Part shown: positions 54,501 to 63,949 of the stretch, piece after piece | Position numbering within the stretch: the first letter of the stretch is position 1 | How the letters are laid out: each line of letters begins with the position of its first letter | Source: Perkinsela sp. pyNocScin1 | Lineage: Eukaryota; Euglenozoa; Kinetoplastea; Prokinetoplastida; Perkinselidae | DNA length: 64,000 nt | NCBI GenBank assembly: GCA_964019655.1 | Contig: CAXHTR010000006.1 | Span: 1,054,001 to 1,118,000 of the forward strand | Direction of reading: 5' to 3' | Program-made: the position numbers and the translations under genes | Notes under the pieces: model-generated | Database searches by the model: none | Told to the model about the DNA's origin: nothing | What the model saw: the letters and a program-made list of their open reading frames with translations, nothing else

Positions 54501-55912
54501 GGAGAGACAGCATGCGATAATAATCTATTGTCTATGACACCACTGCTTTTAGGCTTTTCTCCTTCAGTTGGTAGAAAGTCTTCAGCCGTAGGCTTCAGGC
54601 CCAACAGTTTTCCATTTTTACTATTTTCCAGCTTTTTTCGCAAGTGAAGAAGCAAAAAGTCAAATTCTCCCGCCGCATAGTCAAAGGGATTTCTTTTCTT
54701 TTCAGCTGCGAGGTGCCAGCCAACCCGCTTGCTCGCAGCAACTTTCGGGTAGAGCTGCGCCGCTATCTCCGTGTCTGACAGTGAGTTCCGATTTTGATAG
54801 AAAAACATCCGGAGCACCCGCATCCACTCCGCCGCTGGTGTCACCTGGACGACCGCGGCGCACAGCAGCAGCGCGTGCAGGCCAGGGCTCTGCCGGCGCT
54901 CGGCCGCTTGCTCGCCGTAAATCTGCATCGCTGTCTGCCAGTAGCCTCCGGGAAACCTTGCTATAGCATGCGCCAGGAAAAAGCAGCTTCGGTCTTCGAG
55001 GGCGGCAGTGTTCGTCGAAGTTTTAAAAACAGAGAGGAGACTAACAGAAGAATGCATATCGCTCAGAATTGTCGATAGCTTGGCCAGCTCACGGGCAACA
55101 GAGGCGATTGGCTTTTCTAAAATGATCTGATCTGTGGTGAGCGGTAGGGCAGGTGTTCTCGAGTCAAAGGCGTCGCAGTAGAGAAGGCTATACAGCTGTG
55201 CGTTGTATCGCCAGAGGGCGTGGAGCAAAGTTGGGAGGCATTTCGGTAGATCTGATGCTTTGCTAATACGAACTGAACCCCACAGCCGGAGGAGAAGCGC
55301 TGGTGCTCGAATCAGTCGCTCGTTGAGATCGAACGATCCACCGGGTGTGATTCGACATTTTTCGCTTAATTTCTCCCTGATCGGTGTGAGAATTTGCGCT
55401 TCAATGGCTTTTTGCTGCGGTTTCCACTGCGCAGCCCTTTCCAGCGCAGTGACAACGCACTCAAGCAGCGGTGCAGTGAACAGCCGGTCTGGAAAGGTTC
55501 TGAGGACTGCACTGATTTTCTGCACCGCCATGTCGGCCCGCTCCTTTGCAAAGCAGTCCGAAACGAAGTGCGGAATCCACTGCGCGAGCATAAACCGCCT
55601 GGAGGGCAGCGACGGCGCATAGGCAGTGAGAAAATCAAGTGCGCTCTCCCATCGGCTCCTCTTTTGAGAGTTACTACTTTCACTTTGCGAGACAAAGCGC
55701 TCGCGCAGGGGTAAGTGCATTGGAAAGTGCCGTGCGTCCTGCAAGTCGCCAACAAAGAGCAATTTATACATTTGATGAATAGATGCGAGGGCCACTGCGT
55801 CATTCTCTACTGGTTTTGGAGTTACAAAGGGCTTTCGCTCGATCGGCTGGGTGTACCGCGGGAGGCGCGGCCTCCTGTGCAGTGCGGCGTGTCCTGTCGA
55901 TAGTTGCTGCAT
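51530..55912 (-). CDS. large helical protein of unknown function
   Basis: A protein of 1,460 residues without an interrupted frame. N-terminus MQQLSTGHAALHRRPRLPRY has Arg and no acids, consistent with mitochondrial import. No membrane segment. The body is Ala/Leu-rich, with helix-turn-helix style stretches (e.g. LHALLLCAAVVQVTPAAEWMRVLR and EIILKVMYVHFLS), which may be alpha-solenoid or divergent PPR-like repeats; I cannot show a period. Kinetoplastids encode many such large mitochondrial proteins. The C-terminal quarter is Ser/Gln-rich. No enzymatic motif seen. Confidence 0.85.
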   Translation of the reverse strand: MQQLSTGHAALHRRPRLPRYTQPIERKPFVTPKPVENDAVALASIHQMYKLLFVGDLQDARHFPMHLPLRERFVSQSESSNSQKRSRWESALDFLTAYAPSLPSRRFMLAQWIPHFVSDCFAKERADMAVQKISAVLRTFPDRLFTAPLLECVVTALERAAQWKPQQKAIEAQILTPIREKLSEKCRITPGGSFDLNERLIRAPALLLRLWGSVRISKASDLPKCLPTLLHALWRYNAQLYSLLYCDAFDSRTPALPLTTDQIILEKPIASVARELAKLSTILSDMHSSVSLLSVFKTSTNTAALEDRSCFFLAHAIARFPGGYWQTAMQIYGEQAAERRQSPGLHALLLCAAVVQVTPAAEWMRVLRMFFYQNRNSLSDTEIAAQLYPKVAASKRVGWHLAAEKKRNPFDYAAGEFDFLLLHLRKKLENSKNGKLLGLKPTAEDFLPTEGEKPKSSGVIDNRLLSHAVSPRTLAKLFQEHTILAQSALKNLEDIPETKRQWVSALALLTMSSSGTSNWAEFLEVFTQYTEKFGKYHDGFVPIIANLANENGDGKLVPKPSETQASLCAASQQPPGKQIDTFFHHVNSSEHPWTRVSWPAHNIQNFGDPRAGHIPVQSKSALHSLLCLSQRFISSAHTSIATLYRKLSLAAVRLALAPDDKPTASRHLEIALPVVLNMLSSSPEALTSSWSFDLHLLNAIQRLPLCKKSNSLQQHIATKNAAQRVAELALAQGLWQTAISLTLFFQRPRRSLTRANGRLKTVFIFPLSISDHSIVKQSVERKLRELFEKSTAADSTTDWQTTLRLVHRTIQPLQKRAQIMATGGTAQRVPVEYFSFATCCLRHWALAHVPNHRAFFQLLAAISPLRADVIRPYGSFPLFPTRDAPWKILCTVQPDDRETNCEVRRDAASVHFFTFLQWCVTHGRLWQRAFGALLAAVKLEKIALSEKKDHAAKFEDRMAYGDLLGAAFGMHGPSMTKCIAESESCAAHSAVAPLSPFCTTLLHLCRVHSVDMTCTSVLPVLLPLLQPYAPPEVFFDSLLETIAKTVTLHQRTQKGVQMLRRIEALVQRDLPINFGYILRKHAAAAIGKSISLWNAPTAPTQRFRFFFEATHWGADVTQLDALAYQWSTAIAHYQRSMHSCSDFADIDARQRRAGAVLSQLVAALRPSLNADLAVPAEIILKVMYVHFLSCHAIPAHALSKLCVLLSASQSALSRESLQRQQKSKEASLATVNALCRLQIDVKTAYHVKAVVYSLKRKRIDVDALVGLNPQACLQGISGGKAEKEVRHGNGRLVMGIEAFSRHYAWCEERESQKCTRRGAIGLRQFLTVSAQERALRPTLWLSSHSQSQFSPHQKECSLASSDLSPNRKESAQFTPNDQIFYRLCTFVASGGAQQSTSPAASSDRLSLSPAVALAYASLHGQLHWQTLHHDIFHSDTAEWKKALSAARLLCIDLTPRNRRS

Positions 55913-56240
55913 CTCGTCGCATGTTCTATATAATTCTTTGCGAGGAGATCGTTACCATTTCATAAAAAGTCAAGAACGAATTTGCGTGAGAATGAGACAA
56001 AGCGGAATAGAAAAGTTTCTCATGAAGTACTGAAGTTTTTACACCGAGTTCCATTCACCTGGGAGAATTTCGACTTCCACTCATCACTCTATGAGGAGTT
56101 TAAGCTCTACGACGCACTTCCTTCCCCCTCTCAGGTTTGTCGTGTGATTTACCTCAAGACTCAAACTTTTCTCTATGCTGCCAGACCCTGAAATAATTCA
56201 CAACCTCTACCTTCAAACCGATACCTCCGCTGCCATCCTG
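55913..56240. other. intergenic, about 330 bp
   Basis: Spacer between the large gene and the receptor kinase gene. The stretch 56110-56180 on the plus strand is mixed pyrimidine and AT. Nothing recognised. Confidence 0.4.
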
Positions 56241-58928
56241 TCACAACTGCAAAAACGGGTGCTGCAGTAGCTCCCTGACGTCCGCGCGCTCCGCCGCGTC
56301 CTTCACGAGGCACCGCCGCACGAGAAAGTCGTACAGCGCCGGGTGCAGCTCCTGCACGTGAATGTTGTACAGCGGCAGCTCCTTGCTCTCGCGGACCGTC
56401 CGAATGAAGGCGTGCAGCGTCGGGAAGCGGTGCGGCGGCCACGGCGGGAACCCGCCGTTGATCATCTCGACGACAGTGCACCCCAGCGACCACACGTCGC
56501 TCTTGTAGTCGACCGTCGCCGTCGGCTTTGTCACGAAAAAGTCCGCGCGCTCCTCATCCTTCAAAAAAGCCTCGGGCGCCATGTACAGCGGTGTGCCCGA
56601 GATACTGTAATTCAATTTGTTTTGCGTTTTCGTTCTGCCACTGCTCTTCTTTGGGCGTCTGTCACGGTCGACGACGCGCTTGGCTGTGCCAAAGTCCGCG
56701 AGCTTGATGGTCCCGTCCTTCGAAATCAAGACGTTGTCGCCCTTGAGGTCGCGGTGGAGGATCGAGTTCGAGTGGAGGTGAAACAGCGCCATGCAGATCT
56801 GTTTGGTGTATTTTTGGATTGTTGTGAGGGAAAGCGGCGCCGGCGAGAGCCGCCGGCAGAGCGCCCCGACGCTCCCGCCCTCAGCGAACTCCATCGCGAT
56901 TGTGAGCTCGCGGTTCGCTTCATCGAAATGACAGCCGTAGTACGACACGAGGTTCGGGTGCGAGACGACAGACCGCATCAGATTGACCTCGCGCGCAAGG
57001 AGCGCGTGCTTCAGGGCCTGCTGGCGCCCGTCCTCCTCAGACTCGTCCATCGGCATGACCTTCAGCGCGACGACACTGCCAGTGTCCTCGCGGATGGCTT
57101 TGTAGACAGTGCCGCAGGCCCCGCTGCCGATCTTGTCTGCTCGGGTGTAGCGGATGCTGTCGGCCTCGTTGCGGATGTCGCCCTCCTGCGGCGTCAGCGA
57201 TTTATCTGGATTTGACGCAACACTAGTAAAACTGGGGAGCCAGGACCCCTGCGGGGTTCCGCCGGGCAGCCGGACGCTTGAAAAGAGCGCGCTGAGCGTG
57301 TCGAGCGGCGTCTTGCAGAGTGAAGATGGGCTTTCAGTGTGGACGAGGGAAGACGGGGCTAAGGCGATTTTGGTTTTGAGATGGGGCTGTTTTCGGCGTT
57401 TTCGCAGGAAAATGAGAAAGAGCACGCAGACCACCCCGAAAAGGACTGTCCGATACCCGAAAGACCCCATATTCGTCACTTTATCGACTAACGTGGGAGG
57501 CGCCGGCGTTTTCCAGAGAATATCGACCTTGGCCACTGCGTCGAAGCCTTCTTGCAGCCGCTCAGGGACGCGGACCGCGCTGCCACTGCTGCCTATCGTG
57601 TGGATGACTTGAAAGCCTTTCTCGCTGCTATTTTCACTCAAAAGCGGCACAAACCACAGAGCAGCCGCCGCCGTGCTGCTCAGCCCGACGCAGACGCGCT
57701 GGATCTCTGCAATATTTTCCGAAAGCGCCGCGTCAAAGGCCGAGAAGCCGCTCGGGGTCTCCATGAACCGCCGCAGGGGCGTGCACATCCGGCGTATGGC
57801 GTTCTTGAGGGCCGACTGGCTGTACATATTCACTGCCGTCCACCCGTGGGCCGCGTTGGCCACGTCGAGCATCTCCATCGTTGGCACGGGACCACCATCA
57901 GAATTTCTCCCGCCGAGGACACACAGATACTCGATCGAGTGCACAGCAGGCAGCACATTGCGGGGCATCGGCATGGCCCAGCTGAGGCGATGGGCTGCAT
58001 AGGCAACGCCAGAGGCCACGAAGCGGACGCTCACAGTGCACTCGCCGCTTGTGCAGTCGACAACAACTCGCAGGAAGATCGCGACGTGGTGGCTCCGCGG
58101 GGTCCGAAGTGGCGGGAAGTGCAGCCAGCGCTTTTCTTTCGCGATGTAGACGTCGACGCGAGAAGTGGTCCCGTTGTGGTCGGCGCCACCGGTCACATAC
58201 AAAAAAGTCCGCTTGGGGTGGAAAATGGCCCGATGGCCGTGGAAGGTGCCATCTCTATCTACAAAAGGCACAGCGGTGATGTTCTGCTTGGCGTAGATGA
58301 GCGGTGGGTGGGACAGCGAGTACTCGACGATGTGCTGCTGTTTTTCCTGGGAATCTGAGAAGGACGAGCGCACGGCCCAGGCGTAGCTCGAGGTGACCTT
58401 GCCGCGCGTGGTGGAGTCCCGCGTTTTTGTGAAGGCGATGAGGCTAGCATCGAAAAAAGAGATAGGCACCTTTTTGGTCTGCATTGGGTGCAGCTCGTTC
58501 TGCGCCTGCCGGTGCCACTGGCCCGTCGCCGGGCAGAACGTGTCGAGCGTTCGCCGGGGGACTTTGGTGGAGTTCACACCGCCGATGATGTGCACAAACT
58601 CCGTGTCGGTGTCGCTTGAGACGCTCACAGCTGCGTGGGCGTACGCGTGGGCGGCGGGCTCGTCGTCGCTGGCGGGCAGTTGCGCCCAGCGGCCGTCGTC
58701 AATTGTGAGCCGCCAGTTTGTTTTTTGAAAATTTTTTGCTGTGATCCCGCCCAAGACGTAGGCGGCGCGCTCGAGCGGGCAGAAGGCGACGGCGGCCCCG
58801 CCGCGGGGAGGGAAAGGCACTGCGGTGGTTGTGGTGGTCATCTGGAAGGCTGGGGCCGTGTCGTCCTGTTCGGACTGAGCCAATAGACAAAAGTTGAAAA
58901 GAATGTGGGTGAGAAGCATTGTGTGCAC
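56241..58928 (-). CDS. Kelch-ectodomain transmembrane protein kinase
   Basis: A protein of 895 residues. Signal peptide at about 1-17 (MHTMLLTHILFNFCLLA). An ectodomain of about 460 residues has Kelch/beta-propeller marks: AYVLGGITAK, VHIIGGVNST with GQWHR, LYVTGGADHNG with EKRWLHFPPL, and LCVLGGRNSD. A membrane segment lies at about 491-510 (VLFGVVCVLFLIFL) followed by RKRRK. A complete Ser/Thr kinase domain spans about 594-890: GSGACGTVYKA, VALKV, HRDLKGDN (about 726), DFGTAK, SGTPLYMAPEAF, SDVWSLGC. The type is STE11/MAP3K-like. It would sense ligand outside or in the lumen and signal in the cytosol. Kelch repeats with a membrane kinase are not a common combination. GC-rich. Confidence 0.93.
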   Translation of the reverse strand: MHTMLLTHILFNFCLLAQSEQDDTAPAFQMTTTTTAVPFPPRGGAAVAFCPLERAAYVLGGITAKNFQKTNWRLTIDDGRWAQLPASDDEPAAHAYAHAAVSVSSDTDTEFVHIIGGVNSTKVPRRTLDTFCPATGQWHRQAQNELHPMQTKKVPISFFDASLIAFTKTRDSTTRGKVTSSYAWAVRSSFSDSQEKQQHIVEYSLSHPPLIYAKQNITAVPFVDRDGTFHGHRAIFHPKRTFLYVTGGADHNGTTSRVDVYIAKEKRWLHFPPLRTPRSHHVAIFLRVVVDCTSGECTVSVRFVASGVAYAAHRLSWAMPMPRNVLPAVHSIEYLCVLGGRNSDGGPVPTMEMLDVANAAHGWTAVNMYSQSALKNAIRRMCTPLRRFMETPSGFSAFDAALSENIAEIQRVCVGLSSTAAAALWFVPLLSENSSEKGFQVIHTIGSSGSAVRVPERLQEGFDAVAKVDILWKTPAPPTLVDKVTNMGSFGYRTVLFGVVCVLFLIFLRKRRKQPHLKTKIALAPSSLVHTESPSSLCKTPLDTLSALFSSVRLPGGTPQGSWLPSFTSVASNPDKSLTPQEGDIRNEADSIRYTRADKIGSGACGTVYKAIREDTGSVVALKVMPMDESEEDGRQQALKHALLAREVNLMRSVVSHPNLVSYYGCHFDEANRELTIAMEFAEGGSVGALCRRLSPAPLSLTTIQKYTKQICMALFHLHSNSILHRDLKGDNVLISKDGTIKLADFGTAKRVVDRDRRPKKSSGRTKTQNKLNYSISGTPLYMAPEAFLKDEERADFFVTKPTATVDYKSDVWSLGCTVVEMINGGFPPWPPHRFPTLHAFIRTVRESKELPLYNIHVQELHPALYDFLVRRCLVKDAAERADVRELLQHPFLQL

Positions 58929-59074
58929 GCTGTGCAGCTGGGGAATCGCTCACTGCGGTGACATGAATTTCAAAAGAAAATGGAAAAAAATTGAATCGTA
59001 CTATTTTTCCTCAAAATGAATTTTCATCATAATATTTGCATGGAACTCTCGATTTCCTCTAAAAGACCCAAGTT

Positions 59075-62000
59075 CTATCTTCTGTGGCGGTCAGATCGCT
59101 CCTCGTGCCGTCGCCTGCTGCGCCGATCGTCTTTCGCATAATGATCGTCGTGCTCTCGCCGGCGGCGGTCTCGGTCCTTCTCGTCCCTGCCGCGCTCGCG
59201 CCTTCTCTCTCTGTCTCTGTCTCGGCCTCTATCCGCTTCCTCTCTCGAGTGCTCGTGCCTGCGGCTTCGGCTCGCATCCTCTTCCCTATCTCTATCTGAC
59301 CGGTGACGCTCCTTTTCTTCGAATTCTCTGTCGCGCTCGCGCCTTCGGCTCCGCTCCTCGTCGCGGTGCCTGTCTTCCTCTTCTCTATCGCGCCTTCGGC
59401 TCCGCTCATCGTCAAAGTGTCGCCTGTCGCGCTCTTCTCTGCTCTCGTAGACCTTACCCCTCGAGCGCTCTTCTTCTTGTTTTGTCTCAGTCAGGTTTTT
59501 GGACACCACCGCGTCGCGGCGCTCCTTGGACTCGCCCTCGAACGCCGCGCGGATCTCTGGCGTGAGCTTCAGGAGCCCCGCCGAGACCATCGCGTTCGTC
59601 TTCTTGCGCTCGTCGCCCTCCTCTGTCAGAATATACCCCTCGTGCACCGCCGGCAGGAAGCGCTTGCGGGCAGTGTACAGCGACGGGAAGATCTTGTAGG
59701 TGAAGGCCGCGTCGCAGAAGCGCAGGACTGTGTTGAGCTCTGGCTCGTCGAGGCCGAACATTTTCTCAGAAGGGTTTGGATTTTCGGCTGTTTTCGTCTT
59801 TGTCTGCTTGGTGAGGGCGTGGGCGATGAGGATGTGCTGCGCTGGCGCATATTCTAAATTTTCAGGTGCTTTTTTCTCGAGTAATCTGCGGCGCTCAGCC
59901 AAAATGCTCGCCTCGAGGCGCTTCTGATATAAAAAGCTGTAGAAGCGGTGGACTGCAGGGGACACCGCGCTGCTCCGCTTTAAAAATGCGAAGGCCTTGT
60001 CGTCAGCGACCCGCTCGAAGAAGGGCGCCCCGTCGGCGCGTTTTTCCAAGTTCTGCAGATACACGGCCGCCTTGTCCATGAGCTGCAGGACGCTGCGGTG
60101 GAGCACGCTGAGGTACGGCAGGGCCTTTTGGAGCGCTGCGACGGCCCCTGGGAGCTCAGTGCGCGGGACCCCCTGAAATTCGCTCGATGCATCAATGGTG
60201 TGGTAGCTCGAGGGCGTCAGCGTGCCGACTCGGACAGAATACACCAGCAGCTCCGCACCACTGTTGTGCGAATTCGCAGGAGGTCGCCCCTGGGTCGCGT
60301 CGAGGAACGCCTCGAAGGGGTCTTTGACTATGAGAGAGTCTGTGGGCACGCCAGTCTGCACCGGCGGCTGCTGCGCTTTTTCACTTAAAAGCTCCCCGAT
60401 GGCGTGGCGGTACACCTCTGCGAGCGCTGCGCGGTCGATTGGTTTTTCTGTGGCAACAGGTGCGATCTCCAAGTGGGCGCACACCCTGTCGTGCGCGACG
60501 GCCTGCTGCATGAGATGCAGGAGCATCATCGTGTTCGCGACGTGCTTGTCGCCAGCGATGATACGAGTCAACCCGTCGAGCGTCAGGATGTGCTGCATGC
60601 GCGGGTACAGCGACTGCTGGGCCTCGGCGTAGCCGTGCGACGTGATAGTGCCATGCACTTTTTCAGATTCTTCACATAAATCGCCAGGCTCAGCGTACCA
60701 GCCACGGTGCATCGGCACTGCTGCGCACTGCGCGGGCACTAAGCGCTCAATTCGTGTAAACACCGGCGCCTCAGCGCTCGTCATGTTGCTCGCTGCCAAA
60801 ATTAGAGATAAAGGTGCCGCCGCCGTGACGTTCTGCAGCGAAATGAAATTGGCGCACGCTTGGGAAACTTTGCGTCTATGTGAGAAAACAAAGAGCGTGC
60901 CATCGCTCGGCAGCTGCCGCGGGAACGGAATCTCTTTTTTGTGAACAGGCAGCGCGACATCGACTGGCGGTTGCTGAAAATAGAGCTGGTCGCCGCTGAT
61001 GGCGAGGAATTTCACAGATGCGCCACGGCAGCGCACCTGGCAGACGTTGGGGTACATAGCGAGCACGAGGATGTGCTGGATTACTGAAGCGTCTGCCGGG
61101 CTCTCAGCTGAACTCGCGGCGAGCAGCGCGGCGATGTGCTGGAGGCTGTGCATTGGCGTCGCGTCTGACGGGTCGCTGTGTACCGCCAGGGGGCAGTCGC
61201 TCGAAATGTTCTCGACAATTTCGAAAGTTTTTGAATCTGAAAAGTCGAAGGCGATGATATGCGAATTGAAGACTGGAAGAAGCGCTTCGCTCGTGAACGC
61301 CGCGGCCGGGGTGCCTTCGATTACCTCAGAAAGCTTCTTGCTGTGCTGCATCACGGCCATTTCACTCAGAAGCCGCAGCAGCGAGAGTGACAGCCGCATA
61401 AATTCCATGCCGAATGCGATTTCGACGCCGACAGACGCGCAGTACGCCGCCTGGAGCTCGGCTGTCGCCTCCTGCATCAAATTTTTGAATATATTTTGCC
61501 AGAAGACACACTTGGTGGTAAAGTCGCTGAACTGCTCGCCTGCGATGTTCTCGAGAAATTCGGACTCGCCGAGGATGAGCAGTGCCGCAGTGGTCGCGGC
61601 GGAGACGGGGCACCTGTGGGCAACGCCGCTGCACAAGAGCTTGGCGACTGCCAGGCGGGTGTAGGCTGCCTGCAGGGGAAGCGCACTGGCGAGCCCAGCG
61701 ACGACCGCGCCCGTCGAGCTTATAGACAAGGGCGTCGAGCTGTCGGCGCCGAAGATGTTCTCGACTGTCTCGTCGTCTGCCCGGGCCGGTGCCTTTGGGT
61801 AGATACAGAGAATCCCCTGGTAGTGCAGCGCGGCGAGCGCAGCGGACACTGCGAAGCTCGTCGGCGCAGGCATGAAGGGAAAGACCTGCAGGGCGCTGTG
61901 GATGTTTGATATAGGGTGCTGGCGCAGTGCGAGGCCATTCGTGAGATCATTGCGCGTCTTTGTGAGGTGCGTGAGCACGCGGAGGACGACCTGGGGCAGG

Positions 62001-63949
62001 AGCGGCCGTGGGATGATCGGTGTCGAAGCGACTTCTGTCATTTTTGTTGAGACTGGCAGCGCTGTCACGATGATGGGCTTTTCCGAATTCTCAGATTTTT
62101 CTGAAATCGGAGCGACGAACTCTGCGAGGACCGCGAGCTCCTGCTGGGAGACCCAGCGGGTGCAGCGCGTGACGGCGTCCTCCTCGACGACTGGCAGGCC
62201 GCTCTCTGTGCGCATGAGCGATGTGTCGTAGGCGACGCGCCCCGTGTCGATGACTGCGGCGAAGCTTTCGGGGTGTGCGTGCCTGCTGAGCGCACGGAGC
62301 ATGGCATGTGTCGTTGGAATGATGAGGCGCTTTCCGGAAATCTCTTTCTGCTGCTGGAGGCCAGACGATGTGATGGGCAGGAGCTGAACGAACTCTTTCG
62401 CTGTGAATTTTTGCGTGAAATGCTTAACAGCGCTGTCCGACGGCAGAAGAACGAGAACTGGGCCCTTCTCGTCAGGCTTGGCAGCGAAATGCGTCGCCAG
62501 TGGAATCGCAAAGCTTTCACACAGATTCTCATCAGATATTTCCTCCTGGGAAATCTTTTCAATAATTTCATCGCTAATGCCATCGCCCAGGGCCGCACGA
62601 ATGTCTTCAGATCCCCACAGCTGGCACCTCTCGAGCAGAGGGACTTTTTCGATGATCGCTGCCATCGGGTGCGCGCTGGCCGCCTCGCCCTCTGCCGCGG
62701 GCTCATCACCGGCCGGCAACAGCGGCGGGAGCGATTCGTCCTCGTCCTCGCTCGGCAGGTCCATGACGTTGAGCGCTGGGGCATCCGTCACTCCGGAAAC
62801 AGCTTTTTCTTCAGAAAACTGCGAGGCGAGCGCAATAATGTCACACCGAACGACAACGTTTGACAGCCCACGCAGCGGGTCGGTGGCCGTAAAGAACGCC
62901 TGCAGCTGGGCGACCCGCGGATTACTCTGCGTGCATGGCGCGTGGGCGAGCAGGAGGACTGGCGGCCGGATGCGGCGGTACCGCCGGGGCGCGCCGCTGC
63001 CCATTTTGAGGTCCCGGAGGGCCCACAGCAGGAGCTCGACGTCGGGGGTCGCGGCGTCAGCGTCGTCGACGACGAAGAGCGACGAGGCCCACAGCGCGGC
63101 GTTCGTCTGCTTCGAGCGCTCATCCACTGCCATGTTCTCGATGTACGCGAGGCAGACGCCCGGCGTGCACACGACGACGTGCACGTCCGACGAATCGCTG
63201 TAGATCTTTTTGATGTTAGCACTCACGTAATCCTCTGTGTGGACGCAGACGTGCGCCTTTGGCTTCCGCAGGGCAAAGGACCGCGGGAATGTGAAGTTTT
63301 CCGGGGCGGGCGCATCGCTTTCAGTGCCCGAGACGCCCCAATCCGCAAGATTCAGCTGAATCTGCTGGGCTGTGCGGACGCAGGCGGCGGCGGAGTGGCA
63401 CACGAGGAACACTGTGCGGCACAGGTGGGCGTCGGGGCAGCCACTCTGGAGGCTGAGGTGGCGGAAAGCGTAGAGAAGAAGCGGTGGCAACAGTGTGGAC
63501 TTGCCAGTGCTCTTGTGACCGCTGACAATGGTGATGCGGCCGACTGCTGGGTCGGCGGCGGGGGCTGTGCACTGCGAGCGGATGGCGTCGACAATATTTG
63601 TAAGATTCTCACGCGCGATGGGGAGGCCGGGCCGCTCGTCGTAGGGGAAACACCCAGAAAAATCAATCGAGCTGAGGGGCGGGCCGTCGACGGCGAGGAC
63701 GGGGCGGAGCGCGTGGACGTTCGCCACAGTCTGGGCAGCCGCGCGGAGGGCGAGCTGCTCGCCCTTCTGGCGGTCGTCGAAGCGCACGGCGTAGGCGTCG
63801 TCGGCGCCGCGGGCGCGCAGGGGGCGGGGCACGACGACGGGCGCGAAGGCGCTCGTGTCCATGTAAGGCACCTTCTTCATCCAGCGCGACTCGAGCTCGT
63901 TGAGGACCGCGAGGGCGCTCGAGGGCGCCTCAAGGCTGGTGTTTTCCAT
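59075..63949 (-). CDS. degenerate DExH-box RNA helicase-like protein with RD/RE-rich tail
   Basis: 1,624 residues from Met 63949; the frame stays open to the window edge (GTG codon at 63976, no stop), so the true start may lie outside. Order of features: P-loop SGHKSTGKST (143-152), CHSAA (motif Ia position), VVVCTPG (Ib), VVDDADAAT in place of DEAH (II), LLAHAP in place of SAT (III), a weak second RecA-like part, and late in the protein an OB-fold-like region (VLAMYPNVCQVRCRG, LYFQQPPVDVAL). The last 140 residues are a mix of Arg, Asp, Glu, Ser and His (RSRRRDREEEDRHRDEE), as in spliceosomal or editing-related factors. The altered Walker B makes ATP hydrolysis doubtful. DHX9/DHX36-type helicases are the closest family by layout. 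Confidence 0.85.
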   Translation of the reverse strand: MENTSLEAPSSALAVLNELESRWMKKVPYMDTSAFAPVVVPRPLRARGADDAYAVRFDDRQKGEQLALRAAAQTVANVHALRPVLAVDGPPLSSIDFSGCFPYDERPGLPIARENLTNIVDAIRSQCTAPAADPAVGRITIVSGHKSTGKSTLLPPLLLYAFRHLSLQSGCPDAHLCRTVFLVCHSAAACVRTAQQIQLNLADWGVSGTESDAPAPENFTFPRSFALRKPKAHVCVHTEDYVSANIKKIYSDSSDVHVVVCTPGVCLAYIENMAVDERSKQTNAALWASSLFVVDDADAATPDVELLLWALRDLKMGSGAPRRYRRIRPPVLLLAHAPCTQSNPRVAQLQAFFTATDPLRGLSNVVVRCDIIALASQFSEEKAVSGVTDAPALNVMDLPSEDEDESLPPLLPAGDEPAAEGEAASAHPMAAIIEKVPLLERCQLWGSEDIRAALGDGISDEIIEKISQEEISDENLCESFAIPLATHFAAKPDEKGPVLVLLPSDSAVKHFTQKFTAKEFVQLLPITSSGLQQQKEISGKRLIIPTTHAMLRALSRHAHPESFAAVIDTGRVAYDTSLMRTESGLPVVEEDAVTRCTRWVSQQELAVLAEFVAPISEKSENSEKPIIVTALPVSTKMTEVASTPIIPRPLLPQVVLRVLTHLTKTRNDLTNGLALRQHPISNIHSALQVFPFMPAPTSFAVSAALAALHYQGILCIYPKAPARADDETVENIFGADSSTPLSISSTGAVVAGLASALPLQAAYTRLAVAKLLCSGVAHRCPVSAATTAALLILGESEFLENIAGEQFSDFTTKCVFWQNIFKNLMQEATAELQAAYCASVGVEIAFGMEFMRLSLSLLRLLSEMAVMQHSKKLSEVIEGTPAAAFTSEALLPVFNSHIIAFDFSDSKTFEIVENISSDCPLAVHSDPSDATPMHSLQHIAALLAASSAESPADASVIQHILVLAMYPNVCQVRCRGASVKFLAISGDQLYFQQPPVDVALPVHKKEIPFPRQLPSDGTLFVFSHRRKVSQACANFISLQNVTAAAPLSLILAASNMTSAEAPVFTRIERLVPAQCAAVPMHRGWYAEPGDLCEESEKVHGTITSHGYAEAQQSLYPRMQHILTLDGLTRIIAGDKHVANTMMLLHLMQQAVAHDRVCAHLEIAPVATEKPIDRAALAEVYRHAIGELLSEKAQQPPVQTGVPTDSLIVKDPFEAFLDATQGRPPANSHNSGAELLVYSVRVGTLTPSSYHTIDASSEFQGVPRTELPGAVAALQKALPYLSVLHRSVLQLMDKAAVYLQNLEKRADGAPFFERVADDKAFAFLKRSSAVSPAVHRFYSFLYQKRLEASILAERRRLLEKKAPENLEYAPAQHILIAHALTKQTKTKTAENPNPSEKMFGLDEPELNTVLRFCDAAFTYKIFPSLYTARKRFLPAVHEGYILTEEGDERKKTNAMVSAGLLKLTPEIRAAFEGESKERRDAVVSKNLTETKQEEERSRGKVYESREERDRRHFDDERSRRRDREEEDRHRDEERSRRRERDREFEEKERHRSDRDREEDASRSRRHEHSREEADRGRDRDRERRRERGRDEKDRDRRRREHDDHYAKDDRRSRRRHEERSDRHRR

